DNA of 64,000 bases from Hemicentrotus pulcherrimus. Lineage: Eukaryota; Echinodermata; Echinoidea; Camarodonta; Strongylocentrotidae. Under the pieces are notes generated by a model. That model was not told the origin of the DNA and searched no databases. It saw nothing but the letters and a program-made list of their open reading frames with translations. Position 1 is the stretch's first letter, and every line of letters starts with the position of its first letter. The position numbers were made by a program, and so were the translations under genes. Shown here piece after piece: positions 13,637 through 26,400 of this stretch. The stretch is taken from assembly GCA_003118195.1 (NCBI GenBank), contig BEXV01000824.1, positions 24,907 through 88,906 of the forward strand, in the 5' to 3' direction.

Positions 13637-15795
13637 GAGAAAGAAAATCAACAGTCGAACCTGTCTATTGAGACCACCCAAGGGAAACAGAAACACTGTT
13701 TACATTAGACAGGTGGGCTTCTGGACAGGTTCCACAAGACACAATTGTTTCTAGGGGGAGATGAAATACATGCCCACTATAGACTGGTGGCCATTATAGA
13801 GAGCTAGCCGATGACAAGAAATTAATCATTCAGACTTTTAATAGAGTAATCATTGAATCATAAAGAAGTATTCTTGGTTTACGCCAACGCTTACACAATA
13901 TTCTGTTGATATCAAACATAAACATTAGATAATAATATAACTGAAATATTAATAAACAATGTGAATCAAAAACTTTTTACACAATTTGAGTGAAATATGT
14001 TATCATAGTTGGAGCATAGTTATCATATAATATTCCCAATAAATTCATCAGTGATTTAAACGTTACCCAATTATATTCTTCGAGAAGATCTTAATTGAAT
14101 GTTTTTCTAAAGATTTTTCGTGACGAACATTTTCTAATTCCATTTAACAGATTTTACGTGAAAATAATCAAATACAATCAAGTCTAAGTGACCATATTAG
14201 TACTTGTTGTGAAGACACGTGACATGATAAGCTATATGTATATACGAAACTACTTCATTGCTAGTAGACTGGCATTATCTTTTGGACGAGAGGGAGCTTC
14301 AGAATTAACTCGTAATGAACTCATTTTACAATTATAATCCATTCCAACTACAACCAGCACTCCGAATTATATACTTTATGCGATTAGTGAAGGTATTTAT
14401 ACAGAGGAAGAAACGATGTCATAATTGTATTATATGCTGGTATACCTCAGCAAATTATTCACTCTGTCATATCACCCACTGATGGTGACCCTAATCTCTC
14501 CTCCTCCTCCTCTCTCTGTCTCTGTCTCTGTCTCTGTCTCTCTGTCTCTTTCTCTCTCTCTCTCTCCCTCTCTCTCTCTCTCCTCCCACCCTTTCGCTCT
14601 CTCTCTCTCTCTCTTTCTTCTCCGATCCTCCCCTGTCTTTCTATCCCCCTCTTTACATGTTCATAAATATACAGTTAACGACTAAATTATTTATATTCCT
14701 TTTAAATTCGTTGCTTTGGGTGTTTTTTGTAACTCGAGAATAAAAGGTGGACTGGTTGAATTACAGCCTTTTTTGGGGGGGGGGAATACTTTTAGACCTA
14801 AGCTTTAAAGATACTATGTCCCTTTTGCAGCCAACATCACATTCTGTAGAACTTTACAGGAATTATGAATATATCATGTATGTCCTATCTGTGAAATGTA
14901 AACGTTAGCAATGTCCTGATATTCAAATTATACAAGGAAATCTGTTTACTTGCTAGACTTCACTGTCAGACACTATTAAGTTACTGACTGGCCTTTTTTC
15001 CTCTTTGGTAATAACACACATAAAATGAGCTGTAAAGGGTACATGAGCATTTGTCTACATCAATAACCCACTTCTTGTAATGATCAAAATTAAACTGATT
15101 AAATCTTTGCGCAGCATAAAACGTACGACCATTCGGAACAATGGTCTGAAAATCAGACTATTACTTATTGGCTCTATAGCTCTTAAATCGATTCGCCAAC
15201 TATTAGTCGTTATTTTACCACTTTAAGACATTTTCAAGCCCCCTTTTTGTTTCTGTTGATCCAAACATGAGCTACTTATATAACTGAAACATATATACAC
15301 AATGTGAATCAACAATTTTTACACAATTTGACTGAAATATGTTATCATAGTTCGATCATAATTATCATAAAGCACGATAAATGCATCAATAATCTAAATC
15401 TTATCAAATAATATTCCTCGAGAAGTACTTAATTAAATTTTTTCCCTGAACATTTTTTAATACGATTACACAAATTTTACGCGAAAATAAGAATCAAATA
15501 AAATTCAATTCAAAGGACTTACTTAGTATTTTTTTGTGAAGACACAGGACATTATAATCTATATGTATATACAAATCTGCTAGTATACTGACATTATCTT
15601 TTTGGATGAGAGAGAGCTTCAGAATTAACTCGTAATGAACTCATTTTACGATTATTATCTAATCCAGCTACAACCAGCACTTCTAATTATATATTTTATG
15701 CGATCAGTGAAGGTATTTATACAGAGGAAGCAACGATGTCATATTGCTGGTATACCTCAGAAAATTATTCATTTTCTCATAACACCCACTGTCTA

Positions 15796-15826
<31 letters not shown>

Positions 15827-15929
15827 CTATCCCATTCTCTTTCTCTCTCTCTCTCTCCCTCTCTCTCTCTCTCTTCCTTCTTCTCCCTCCCTGTTTTTCT
15901 TCCCCCCTCTTTACATTTTCATATATAGG

Positions 15930-15960
<31 letters not shown>

Positions 15961-16689
15961 GAGTAATTTGTTTGTAATAAAAAAGTCCACTCTCTTTTGA
16001 TTGCTGAGCGTATATATTGGAAAGAATGACACGCTATGACTTGTTCGTAGCTTCTCCCGATATTTGCTGAGCTTTCGATTTAAATGATCTTCGTCGAAAT
16101 GTTGTTTTTTTAATGTAATATTTACATATTTTCTTAAATTAGGTACACATCTTCTGAAAAATTATATATTGAGGTAATGGAGAAACATATCATGTACCGG
16201 TTACAAGTAAAAGTAATAATATCTACTCATCATAATGAATTTGAATTCAAGTCGAATGTGTACAAAATATACATCCACATGTCTTTTATATATTTTGATA
16301 TATCTATTGTTAATAAAGATAATGGTTATGTATAATCAGCATGTCCACTATTCAAGTTAGACTTTTTCTTTATTACTTTTATTCATGGTTTGATTGTGTC
16401 AATAGGATATATTCTTGATTCAAGTTTATGTCTTCTCATAACTTTATTGATCAACTTCTATGACCCTTTAGATTGATCAATAGCGTTCTGAGAAGATATC
16501 AGCCTTAATCCTCAATAATATATCAAATTCTCATAATCACTTATTTAAAAAGAAGTCAATAATTTGTTTTCGAATTGTATACGCAGCAGTTTATATAATC
16601 ATTTGTTTCATTACGGTATCTTTATAAATAAAACAATTATACAAGTATTTATCCCCACCTCTCTTTATCTATTCTCACTTCTCCTTTCT

Positions 16690-16690
<1 letters not shown>
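10646..16690. repeat. Three diverged copies of a unit of about 2.4 kb (A 10646-13090, B 13120-14815, C 15270-16690)
   Basis: Copy A and B share, in order, a gtggccggaaatgtg block (10689, 13160), a ggcgtagct...ggcacagggggcat block (10951, 13393), a GA-rich tract and an agacaggtgg element. A, B and C share a block around gaattaactcgtaatgaac (11792, 14302, 15621) followed by a CT-rich tract. A and C share gaatgacacgctatgac (12478, 16023) and an inverted-repeat end (12850-12970, 16410-16520). B lacks the right third and C the left third. Low-complexity Ser/Leu-rich or Arg/Glu-rich frames within the CT/GA tracts are not genes. The content beyond repeats is unknown. Confidence 0.75.
11140..11310. 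repeat. 'Cagtc(a/g)aacctgtcta' family element, copy in unit A
   Basis: It contains gacaggtggcc and gacagctggcc repeats. Related copies lie at 13648-13810, 54285-54440 and 58621-58800. The two laminin-intron copies keep a clear acagtcaaacctgtcta end and the complementary end near the other border. Confidence 0.5.
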
Positions 16691-16721
<31 letters not shown>

Positions 16722-17139
16722 CCTTGAGTTTGAGTTTGAGTTTATTTCACATTTCACATGCAAAAATAATACAGATAACAAAATATACATAAAAGACATA
16801 TTGTTTCATAAAATAAAAAAATGATCATATTAATTGACAAGGTAATCATCACATTTGTTTGACAACTAATATCATTTGAAGGAAACCCAGGCAAAAGTAC
16901 AAACTGTGAAATGTGCAGGAACCTATAGAAAAGCAGAGCTTGTAAAGAATATGTTCCTGGGAGACTTGAAAAATAACAGGGACAGAAAATGTTTACTGTA
17001 GAGAGAGGTACACAATTAAAATTAAGACGGCAGTAATTTCTCCTCTCTAATCATTTCTTTAAATCTCCGACCGCGTCAAATCTCAGGATAGAAACATAAT
17101 TACAAACGACATTTTGAGTGGTATAAACATTGTGGCAAA

Positions 17140-17143
<4 letters not shown>

Positions 17144-17184
<41 letters not shown>

Positions 17185-17245
17185 GCTAGTTCTTATATAG
17201 CGCTTTTTAAGACTGAAGGCCCTCTCAAAGCGCTTTACAGATACA
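17144..17245. repeat. (AAT)n microsatellite followed by a tatagcgc hairpin element
   Basis: An AAT run at 17144-17183 leads into ttcttatatagcgctttttaag, then aagcgctttacag. The same microsatellite-plus-hairpin layout occurs at 22628, 23023 and, inverted, 47664. This suggests that the microsatellite is the element's tail. Confidence 0.65.
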
Positions 17246-17659
17246 GATACAGATACATTTTGTCTTTCAATGTGTTCTCTTTTCTGTACTATTTTCGGGA
17301 AATATATCCCAAAATAATAATTAAAAAGTAGTCTGAATATGTTCGTCTTGATGATGTCTTTTGCGCAGCCGTAGATATGAATTAAGCGGCCGGAGATACT
17401 CGTCTTTGACACCAGCTTCTCACTATGTTGGATATGCCACTGATTATTATGATGATAATAATGATTCCATTTTCTTCTCCTATTAACTAACTCACTGTGG
17501 CACTACATTAGTTCAATTAAAATAATTCAGTACATAACGGTATAAGATTGAGTGGCTTTTTAGAAGCTAGATGATACCCTTACCTTTTATTTTTAAAAGG
17601 TATATCCGATTACCACGCACTCGTGCAGGCATGTCTCATAGAACGCGTATTCGTATTAT

Positions 17660-17667
17660 ACCCGCAT
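17660..17667 (-). promoter_or_regulatory. Candidate GCM transcription factor site
   Basis: The plus strand reads acccgcat, the exact complement of the GCM consensus ATGCGGGT. It lies about 1.4 kb upstream of the PKS TATA box. Sea urchin Gcm is an established direct activator of the pigment-cell pks gene. A perfect 8-mer is expected by chance once or twice in a window this size, so position is the main argument. Confidence 0.45.
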
Positions 17668-18915
17668 CATTTAATCCCTTTACGAAGGTATCGACAGGAG
17701 AGGGTGTCACGGGGTGGGGGAGTGGGACATAATGACAAATCGTATCAAAATGCTTAGTCGGCAGAATCATAAAACGTAAGCATAATTATTAATGTATCTA
17801 AATCCTGTCAGCAATTTGAAAGGTTACAGATGTGTTTTACCGGTATCGACAATTTAAATCCGATGGTTATGATAATGGGGATGATCATGTTCATCATCAC
17901 TAGTTTTCTGTAATGTGTTAAAAACAGCAAAAGATTATGCATGATTTTAGGGAAAAGAATCAAGTTTAAGGTTTTGCAGCTATTAAGGCGATTATGGTGT
18001 TGACTAGAAGATGGGGATGGCGATGAGAGTGGTTAGTTAGGATGGTGGTGAAGAAGATGATGATGATGACAAAATGACGACACTGATATGATGAAAATTA
18101 TGATGATGATGTTCGTAACTATGATGTTAATAATGATTATAATGATGATGCTGATTTCGTAGCGGAGGTGATGATGATGGGATGAAGATCATTACTGTGG
18201 TTATGATGATGCTGATGTTGCTGCTGCTGATGATGACAATGTTGGCTATGATAATGTTAATCACCAGTTCTCTAGAATGTGTAAACAAAAATGAAAAATC
18301 CAAAATGATATAAAGTTTGTTTGCGTATAGTAAATCAAGTTTAATTTCATTTTATTGAATCTCTTTCCTTTCCGTTGATTAATGATGAATTTTATATTTT
18401 TTCTTTCGAAATAAACGTGATAAGAAATGAAAAGTAAAAGTATTGCGGTATTAAAGAATAAAAATCTTCTTGGGTAATTTATGAGTAGATACACATAATC
18501 GTTCTTACGCAGAATATCGCTTGGGATTTCCCATTCTTACTTCATAGCGTGATCATATCAGCAATTCACATATCGCCAGAGGAACCAATCATCAATGACA
18601 ATCATCGCAAGTCATAAATATTCAGCAGCTGAAGCCAAAATATCGAATGGTTTCTCGACCTCAAGTTGTCCGCAGAATCGGTTGTAGAATTGTTTCCTTC
18701 CAGCGAGAAGGCTTCTTACATAATTGTTCTACATGTTCGGCACGAAGAGAATTTAAAAGCTTCAATAAATTTAGGTAGACGTTTTGATCCCCCTATCCCC
18801 CCCCCCCAATTATAACGCTATTAATTACCAGCAAAAAATGTGAAACTATTAACGAGAATTCCCTAACACAGATCTTCGACCTATGGAACTCGCCACTTCC
18901 CCATGTGGTAATGAT

Positions 18916-18921
18916 CACGTG
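18916..18921. promoter_or_regulatory. CACGTG E-box about 100 bases upstream of the PKS TATA box
   Basis: This is a palindromic CACGTG in the context gatcacgtgta. MITF/USF-class bHLH-ZIP factors bind such sites. Its functional relevance is inferred only from proximity to the predicted core promoter. Confidence 0.3.
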
Positions 18922-19019
18922 TATAACAAGGCGGGGCTAATGAATATTCATAAGATGATGCTGATTGAGAATTTAGCAATATACCCTCATCTTTGGAAAT
19001 CCCAAGACTTGGGTTATGG

Positions 19020-19027
19020 TATAAATA
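19020..19027 (+). promoter_or_regulatory. TATA box of the PKS gene
   Basis: TATAAATA lies in a locally less AT-rich context (gggttatgg before it, ggagcgaactgg after it). It is followed at normal distance by a stretch that ends in a strong splice donor at 19209. Transcription should start near 19050. Confidence 0.6.
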
Positions 19028-19049
19028 GGAGCGAACTGGAGAGGGGTGT

Positions 19050-19209
19050 TGTCTTATTTCTTTCACCACTGCGACAAGAAGGCATCAAGGGGTCCAGGAC
19101 CAAGTCCCTTCTCAGCATTTTCTCAACCGTTCCTGTTTTCTAATCAGTGCTTGTTACAAGGAATTTAGAAACACATAACGCTGTGAGAGAGTTGCAGAAA
19201 GAAAAAGAG
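19050..19209 (+). other. Predicted non-coding first exon of the PKS gene
   Basis: It runs from about 30 bases after the TATA box to the donor aaagag|gtaagt at 19209/19210. No open frame crosses the donor in a useful way. A 5' non-coding exon is required because the exon carrying the start codon begins at a splice acceptor (tttttccag, exon from 23363). The intron between them, 19210-23362, contains the assembly gap. Confidence 0.55.
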
Positions 19210-21525
19210 GTAAGTCTCCTTCAACAGTGCATTTTCATTTATCAATTCAATTTATTCTTAGGAAATTGTTAAAAGTGTAATTAAAGTTACCTCCGTAAGA
19301 CAATTTCCCATTAAATTCAAATTGTCGTTTTCTTTTGAACATTATATAAACATCTCTCTTTTATAAAACAGAGACAAATACAGAAAGCAAGCAATGTGAG
19401 CTGTATTCCTAGCTGTGAATGCTTTATCAAACGGAAAAAATATACAAGTATATGTGTAACATATAAAACTGTCGTTTATTTTAGGCCTACCTGTTGACTG
19501 TGTGGTGCGCTCAATTAAGTCTTCTCAAGTCATTTTAGAAATATTGAACATTGAATGAAATTGAATATCCTTTTATAAATAAATATACTATGGTAAATTC
19601 AATATTCCATCTATGTGCAGAAAAAAGATGAAATGATCCAATGTCAACAACTTCACAAAGAAAATTTGATCTAAAAAGCTGTGACAAGTAATGCTTTTAA
19701 TTTTGAGTGCAGTATGCGTATTTTATTTGACAATTCTATGTCTCTTTATTTCGCTGAATTTCTAAAATATTCGTTTATTTCCTAATTGGAGAATATTCCG
19801 AACCATTCAGTTGAATGTTTGTGATAAAAATATTATTTGTGTTATTCGTGAGCATTGTTAAATTTTGTAATTGTAAACTTCTTCTACTTTTAAAAAGCAA
19901 ATCAAATCATCAAATGTTATTATAGTGCTAAGTGAAATATTCCTTGCATACCTAAATTCCAGGCATACCTATATTTTATGCTGTAAATTAATGTAACAAA
20001 TTAAATTCGTATCATCATCATCATCATTTTTGTTGAATTACGTGTTCATATAAACTCAAAGTTGTTAATTTCATTCCTCCCACCCCACATAAATTCCAAA
20101 GTTAACTTAATCCTCATATAACCATTTCGGAACCGGTGTGAGGGATGCCACATAAATTAATTTAGAATATACAGACAACTTAATAACTGTATTTTACCCA
20201 TCATCAAAGTTCAAGATAATCACTGGTTAATATAATTACAAAATATAAAACATAATTGCCCTTTTGCACTACATTTTTATCATAGTAATCGTCTAAGTGT
20301 GTCATGTACGTTTGGTGTTTGTTTTTGAAAGATTTGCCTTGAATTGTGCTTGCATAAATGGTTTGATAGAGATATCTTAGATATGGACAAAATAGATTAT
20401 TTAAACTAAATACAATTTACTACATTTTTATTAGGCCTTTTCTGATGTAATTCTGTCAGAATTTATGAAAGCCAAGATCGACTTTTGTCCCCAAAGCCCT
20501 TCACCTTTCCTGTCATAAAATTACAAAATTGACGACAATGTTGCAAATTTACAAGTTACCTTGGGACTACTAATACCATTGTTGCAATGGATCCGATAAA
20601 GCCTTAGGAACATCGTGAATAATGCTATAATCTCAGTGAAAACCTTTTATCTAAATCATGCAATTTGTTTGTAATAAGCATCATATATTGTTTAAATGTA
20701 TATCGTTGCTCCGATTTTCAAATGTATATATATATATATATTGTATATATCATTACTATGTCAAATTGAGATATTCACTGTCATGCAACTTTTTTTTTAT
20801 TCTTCTTCATTATAGTTAAGTGTACGTTTTGTGGGTTAAAAAAAAACTAACAGAAGAAAATGAAATGAAATGGATTTTTAAAAAAAGTATTCAGTCTTAT
20901 TCTGAAGAAAAAGGAGCAAAGCAAAGTTTGGGGGGATGAAATAACTATGTAGTGGCGGTAATACTGTCCTAATGTTTAATTGTGATTTATTTTAGTCCAA
21001 TACATTGTGAAATTTGGAACAATGAATTCGTTTATCAAATGATAAAAAAAAGCTTTGTTATAACTATGTTGCAGTTTTGTGTAAACTAGGACCTGGAAAA
21101 TGCTTTGTTTCTATGTTGTGTCCGGAAAAAGAATTGGAGTTTTGAGAAATAAAATGAGTGAATACCCCCAAAAATAACAAAACAGGACTTAAGGTAAATT
21201 TTAAAACAGGAAACATTTTATATCAATAGTGGGCATGGTAATTATCAAAGGGAATACCCCCAAACAAATGTTTTGGTAGCTAACTTCAAATCGAAACTCA
21301 GTTGATCCCGTGATGTCCTGCATCCCGCAATGGCGGATCCGGTATTTTAAAAGATGAAATAAAAAGGGGGCCCAATATTTCTCAAATTTGCCGATAGGCA
21401 AAAGAGTGAAAAATTTATCAGGATTTCCATGTCCTTTCTGTAAATAAATCTGACCCCCCCCCCTCCCTGAAAAAAGAAGGGAAAAAAGGCCACCACCTTG
21501 AAAGGGATAAGGGTGGTGGGGGGGG

Positions 21526-22160
21526 NNNNNNNNNNNNNNNNNNNNNNNNNNNNNNNNNNNNNNNNNNNNNNNNNNNNNNNNNNNNNNNNNNNNNNNNNNN
21601 NNNNNNNNNNNNNNNNNNNNNNNNNNNNNNNNNNNNNNNNNNNNNNNNNNNNNNNNNNNNNNNNNNNNNNNNNNNNNNNNNNNNNNNNNNNNNNNNNNNN
21701 NNNNNNNNNNNNNNNNNNNNNNNNNNNNNNNNNNNNNNNNNNNNNNNNNNNNNNNNNNNNNNNNNNNNNNNNNNNNNNNNNNNNNNNNNNNNNNNNNNNN
21801 NNNNNNNNNNNNNNNNNNNNNNNNNNNNNNNNNNNNNNNNNNNNNNNNNNNNNNNNNNNNNNNNNNNNNNNNNNNNNNNNNNNNNNNNNNNNNNNNNNNN
21901 NNNNNNNNNNNNNNNNNNNNNNNNNNNNNNNNNNNNNNNNNNNNNNNNNNNNNNNNNNNNNNNNNNNNNNNNNNNNNNNNNNNNNNNNNNNNNNNNNNNN
22001 NNNNNNNNNNNNNNNNNNNNNNNNNNNNNNNNNNNNNNNNNNNNNNNNNNNNNNNNNNNNNNNNNNNNNNNNNNNNNNNNNNNNNNNNNNNNNNNNNNNN
22101 NNNNNNNNNNNNNNNNNNNNNNNNNNNNNNNNNNNNNNNNNNNNNNNNNNNNNNNNNNNN
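21526..22160. other. Assembly gap (Ns) in PKS intron 1
   Basis: 635 Ns follow a G-rich tract (ggtggtggggg). Long frames reported across this gap are artefacts. Regulatory sequence may be missing here. Confidence 0.99.
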
Positions 22161-22301
22161 TGTCATTGTCCAGTGTGTTAAAAGTTGATCCTTTTTTCCT
22201 TACGTGTGAATGTGGTTAGATAAGATTTCGCTTCGATACGTTGGTGTCAATAATATATGCAGAAACTGAAAACTGTCTGTCTTTACAAGGTCTTGAATTC
22301 T

Positions 22302-22309
22302 ACCCGCAT
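22302..22309 (-). promoter_or_regulatory. Second candidate GCM site, in PKS intron 1
   Basis: The plus strand reads acccgcat, again a perfect complement of ATGCGGGT, about 1.1 kb upstream of the start codon exon. It pairs with the 17660 site on the other side of exon 1. Confidence 0.4.
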
Positions 22310-22627
22310 CTCTTTCTAGCATTGAGAGTGATAGAAAGGGAAGTGGTTAACAGATGCTTTCCGCAATTTAACTCTCATGTCCGGCAATAAATACGAATAA
22401 TTTCTTTCTATATCTTCAGTTAATTTGATTGGCCTATAAAATTCGAGACAATTTTGATGGTATTCTTATATTTTGGCGGGTACCACACATTGTTATTCAT
22501 TCCAATGGTTGGGTGACATTGAGAAATAGGTTATGACGCAAGGATCACGTGATTAAATCAACTCCGGTTAAACTCCTAACACGATCGCAAAGATATTCGA
22601 GAAATCATCCTAAGGCGATTGCGATAA

Positions 22628-22694
<67 letters not shown>

Positions 22695-22835
22695 GTGGGT
22701 TCTTGTATAGCGCTCATGTCAGTCAGATTTGACCCTCCGGGCGCTCCAGATTATTACCCTGGCTTTAGCACGGCTGCCATACGGCGCTCTAGCATTTCAA
22801 GGAATAAATTCCTACCAGGTACCCATTTAGCCTTG
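22628..22835 (+). mobile_element. (AAT)n-tailed dispersed element, copy 1
   Basis: An AAT run (22628-22693) precedes gttcttgtatagcgctcatg and a body containing cggctgccatacggcgctct and ggaataaattcctaccaggt. The same body is present in inverse orientation at 47664-47842, where it ends in an ATT run. A SINE or SINE-like non-autonomous element is likely. Confidence 0.7.
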
Positions 22836-23022
22836 TGCATCGTCTTTAAAATCAAACATTTGAATGACATGATTGCTTGAGCCAAACTTCATAGGGTATT
22901 GCTATTACCCTTCAGTTAATGTATTAAAAGGGTTTGCGATTGAGTTTCCTATGCCGTTTGGGCAGGAGGCGTTTATTGTAGCTGTATATGTTACTGGCAT
23001 TGAATAGACAATTTGCGGGAAA

Positions 23023-23125
23023 TAATAATAATAATATTCCGCTTTTATATAGCGCTTAATACATCTACGATGTCTCTAAGCGCTTCACAGATATACTATT
23101 ACCCCGGTCATTGGATTCAATCGCC
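23023..23125. mobile_element. Fragment of the 3041-3370 SINE family
   Basis: The sequence ttccgcttttatatagcgctt and the following acgatgtct block match the tail region of the SINE at 3051-3125. It is truncated after attaccccggtca. It lies in PKS intron 1. Confidence 0.65.
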
Positions 23126-23362
23126 ACTTCCTGGGGAAATGTAATCCTACAACTTTCTACTGCCATTATGTTCGTTAACTACTTCTATTAACTACATCGT
23201 TTTGCAATTGTGGCGTTTGAAATGAAAGTTATACTAAGGAATTACCCGGCAAAGTTCAAAGTTGAGCAAGTTCGATACTGTCTTTTGTTCATTTTCATTT
23301 TGGACATCGTAAATCTTCCTGGCCTTTAACGTCGTTTCCTTTCGATTAAATCTTTTTTCCAG

Positions 23363-23445
23363 ATCAACCATCTTCTAAAGTGAAATCAACATGGGAAGCA
23401 ATAAAACCAGCTGGGGGTATTTCCCTGTTGCCGTGGTAGGCATTG
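23363..23445 (+). CDS. PKS exon with the start codon (coding from 23391)
   Basis: The acceptor tttttccag precedes 23363. After 28 non-coding bases containing an in-frame TAA, ATG at 23391 opens MGSNKTSWGYFPVAVVGIG, the first strand of the ketosynthase. The donor is at 23446 in phase 1. Confidence 0.9.
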
Positions 23446-26400
23446 GTAAGCATGACATCATTATTCTTCCAAGTGTCATTTACCCCGGAGCCATCTATAC
23501 ACAGAGTTTAGCATAATTGTTTTCACTTGGTCACAACATGGCGTATATTCTTTGTTTTTACTCACCCAACAAAGCAATATTCGCCATATTGTGTGCCAAA
23601 CCGGGTTGGCCAAACTTTCCTAATCAATGGCTTTGATTTACACGACGGTCTGACTATCGGGGTTTGATATAATGTAGTGAAAATTAGTCTTTCGGAAAAC
23701 TATTAAGATTTGCAAATGATTAATTGAAAATTACGACATCCATATATTATATCGACAGAAGGGAATCCGTTTTGATTTAATAGATTCTCCAGGAAGATCT
23801 TCAAACAATTTCTTTGATTTGAAATAAAGAATATATAGGAGCCTTAAAGACAACTACCCCTTTCATCCTTCTTCCATTTATTAAAAAAATATATTATTAC
23901 AGATATGTGAAAGAATAGTGTGACAAGTAAATTGATTTCCATGGATTACATGACGATATGTGTTCAGTACTTCCACTTTTATTGACTTGTTCTTTTTAAC
24001 TACAAATGTAAATATATAAAACAATTACACACGTCCAAGTTTCTGATATTCTTTTTCTTTTTAATTCTTCATATTTTCCTGTTTCTAATATTTAATTAAT
24101 GTATGCAGTGACTAAATTATTGTTTGAGGCTATATTAAATGTATAGCAAAGTACTTTTCCTAGGACTAGTTCACATAAGCATAGACCAACAACGAAGCCA
24201 CAGTATAAAGTGATACGATTTTGATTTACCCCAGGAACTCGCCATGCTTGCGGAGCAAACACTACCGATGACTTCTGGAAGGTTCTCAAGGAAGGTAAAG
24301 AGTGCATCCTGAACATTCCTCCAGAAAGATGGGCCATCGATAACTTCCATGACGAGGACCAGACAAGACAAGGAAAGATGGTGACAAAGCGATGCGGACT
24401 CATCGACGATCTGGAAGGCTTCGACAACCTGTTCTTCAAGATCTCGCCCAGAGAAGCGGCATCGTTGGACCCTCAACAGCGCCATCTCCTGGAGGTCAAC
24501 TATGAGGCATTTGAGGACGCAGGGATCAACCCTGATAACCTAGGTGAATCCTGTGGTGTCTTTGTCGGTATTGGTATGATGGATCACGCCATCCAGCTAG
24601 TCGATACGTCCACTACCGATGCGTACACCCTGACCGGCATTGCGCACAGTGTGTCGGCTAATCGTATCTCTTATGCGTTTAACCTCAAAGGCCCTTCTTT
24701 TGCAGTCGACACAGCTTGTGCCAGCGGACTGACGGCTCTCCATCTGGCCTGTACCAGTCTCTGGAACAGAGAGTGCAGCGTTGCATTGATGTCAGCTTGC
24801 AATGGTATCCAACTCCCAGACATCACAGTCGGGTTCAGCGCACTTGGTGTTCTCTCACCAGATGGCCGTTGTAGTCCCTTCTCTAGTACCGCCAATGGGT
24901 ATGTCCGCAGTGAAGGATGGGGCGCCATTGTCCTCAAACCCCTCAGTCAGGCTCTTGCTGACAATGACCACATCTACACTGTTATACGCGGTAGCGCCAT
25001 CGCAGCCAACGGGTTAGCCAACAGTTTGACCATGCCGTCTCCTCCTGCTCAGGAGTACATCATGAAGGAAGCCTATGAGAAGTTCGGTGTGTCCATGTCC
25101 GATGTGCACTATGTCGAAGCTCACGGCACTGGAACCATGGTTGGCGATCCTCTGGAAGCAGAGGCAATCTCCAGGGCATTCAACCGCACACGTGACAACC
25201 CTCTCAAGATTGGATCCGTAAAGAGCAACTTTGGACATACCGAGGTTGCTGCCGGGGTGACAGCTGCCATCAAAGTCGCCTTGATGATGGAAAACCGTAC
25301 CATCCCACCAACCATCAATTTCGTCTCTCCAAACCCCCACATCAACCCTGAAGAGATGAAGCTGGACATCGTAACCAACGTCCAGCCCTTCCCGACCGAA
25401 GACAAGCACATCATCGGTCTCAACTCCTTCGGTTTTGCTGGAGCCCTGGCTCATTGTATCTTCGAGGAAGCACCAAAGAGACCTAAGAAGGAACTGACTC
25501 CAGAACAGGTGTGCGGATGGAAGTTTGGTGACTCCGACAAGGAAGGTCAGCCTATCATCATTCCTCTATCTGCCAAGTCTCCAGAGGCATTGACAGCTGT
25601 TGCCAAACAATGGCAGAACCTTGACCTTGACCAGGACGCAATGAGTGCAGTCTCATGGATGTCCACACGGCGTCGAGTTCATGAAAACAGACTCACTGTC
25701 ATCTCAAGCTCTGGCAAGCAGTTCAAGGCTCAGATGAAAGACTTTGTTGAAACAGGTGAGACAGACATGTAAAAAATAATTTCTAACTTAGCTTTCATTC
25801 TTTCTATACATATTTATCCATATCTCCTTCTTTTCAATCGATCATTGTTACCTGAATGGATATAAAAACAAATTCATCTTTGAATTTACTAAATAATGGG
25901 ATGGTAATTAAAGTCTTCACGTGAGCACATTATTTGTTTATAACGCTACCTCACATTCTCTCTCTTTCTCTCCAACTCTCACTTTACCATCTTCCTTAAC
26001 CCTCAATCGATTAACGGCCGTTATCAGTACTTGGACATTTTAATAATTTATTAATTGGATGTTTTTATCATACCATTTTTTTTTAGTTACACTAAAGATG
26101 CAACTCCCTTATATTATACTGAAAACAGATAAACAAATAAATGATACAAATTTAGTTTATGTTTTCTTAAATGCCGTCGGTCTGAAGCCTTGCTAACAAA
26201 GAAGCAATTAACATGCTGAATGAAATTGAGTAAAAACGGTTGAAAGGGTTAAAGAACTGTTTTTCTTTTTTCTTTTTTTTTTTTTGGTGTGAGTTTTTTT
26301 GAAGCGGAGAGCGACGATATCAAGATGTGATACGCTCTATTCAGGAACGGATTGTTATTATTATTATTATTATTACTATTATTACTATTATTATCATTAT

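Larger units (their letters stand above)
16691..18989. other. Upstream region of the PKS gene; no gene recognised
   Basis: No coding sequence is supported. Contents include the 17144-17245 element, a GATGAT-rich stretch at about 18050-18235, and a perfect GCM-type site at 17660-17667. This is presumptive distal regulatory DNA of the downstream PKS gene. Confidence 0.5.

Noticed and set aside
18883..19143. An 86-codon frame covering the PKS TATA box
   Set aside because: It overlaps the core promoter, has no homology, and stops before the donor at 19210.
21201..22181. Long frames across 21.2-22.2 kb on both strands
   Set aside because: They consist mostly of assembly Ns.
24092..25454. Minus-strand frames opposite the ketosynthase exon (and others opposite exon 4)
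   Set aside because: They are shadows of the G/C-rich PKS coding sequence; the plus-strand frames carry all the conserved motifs.
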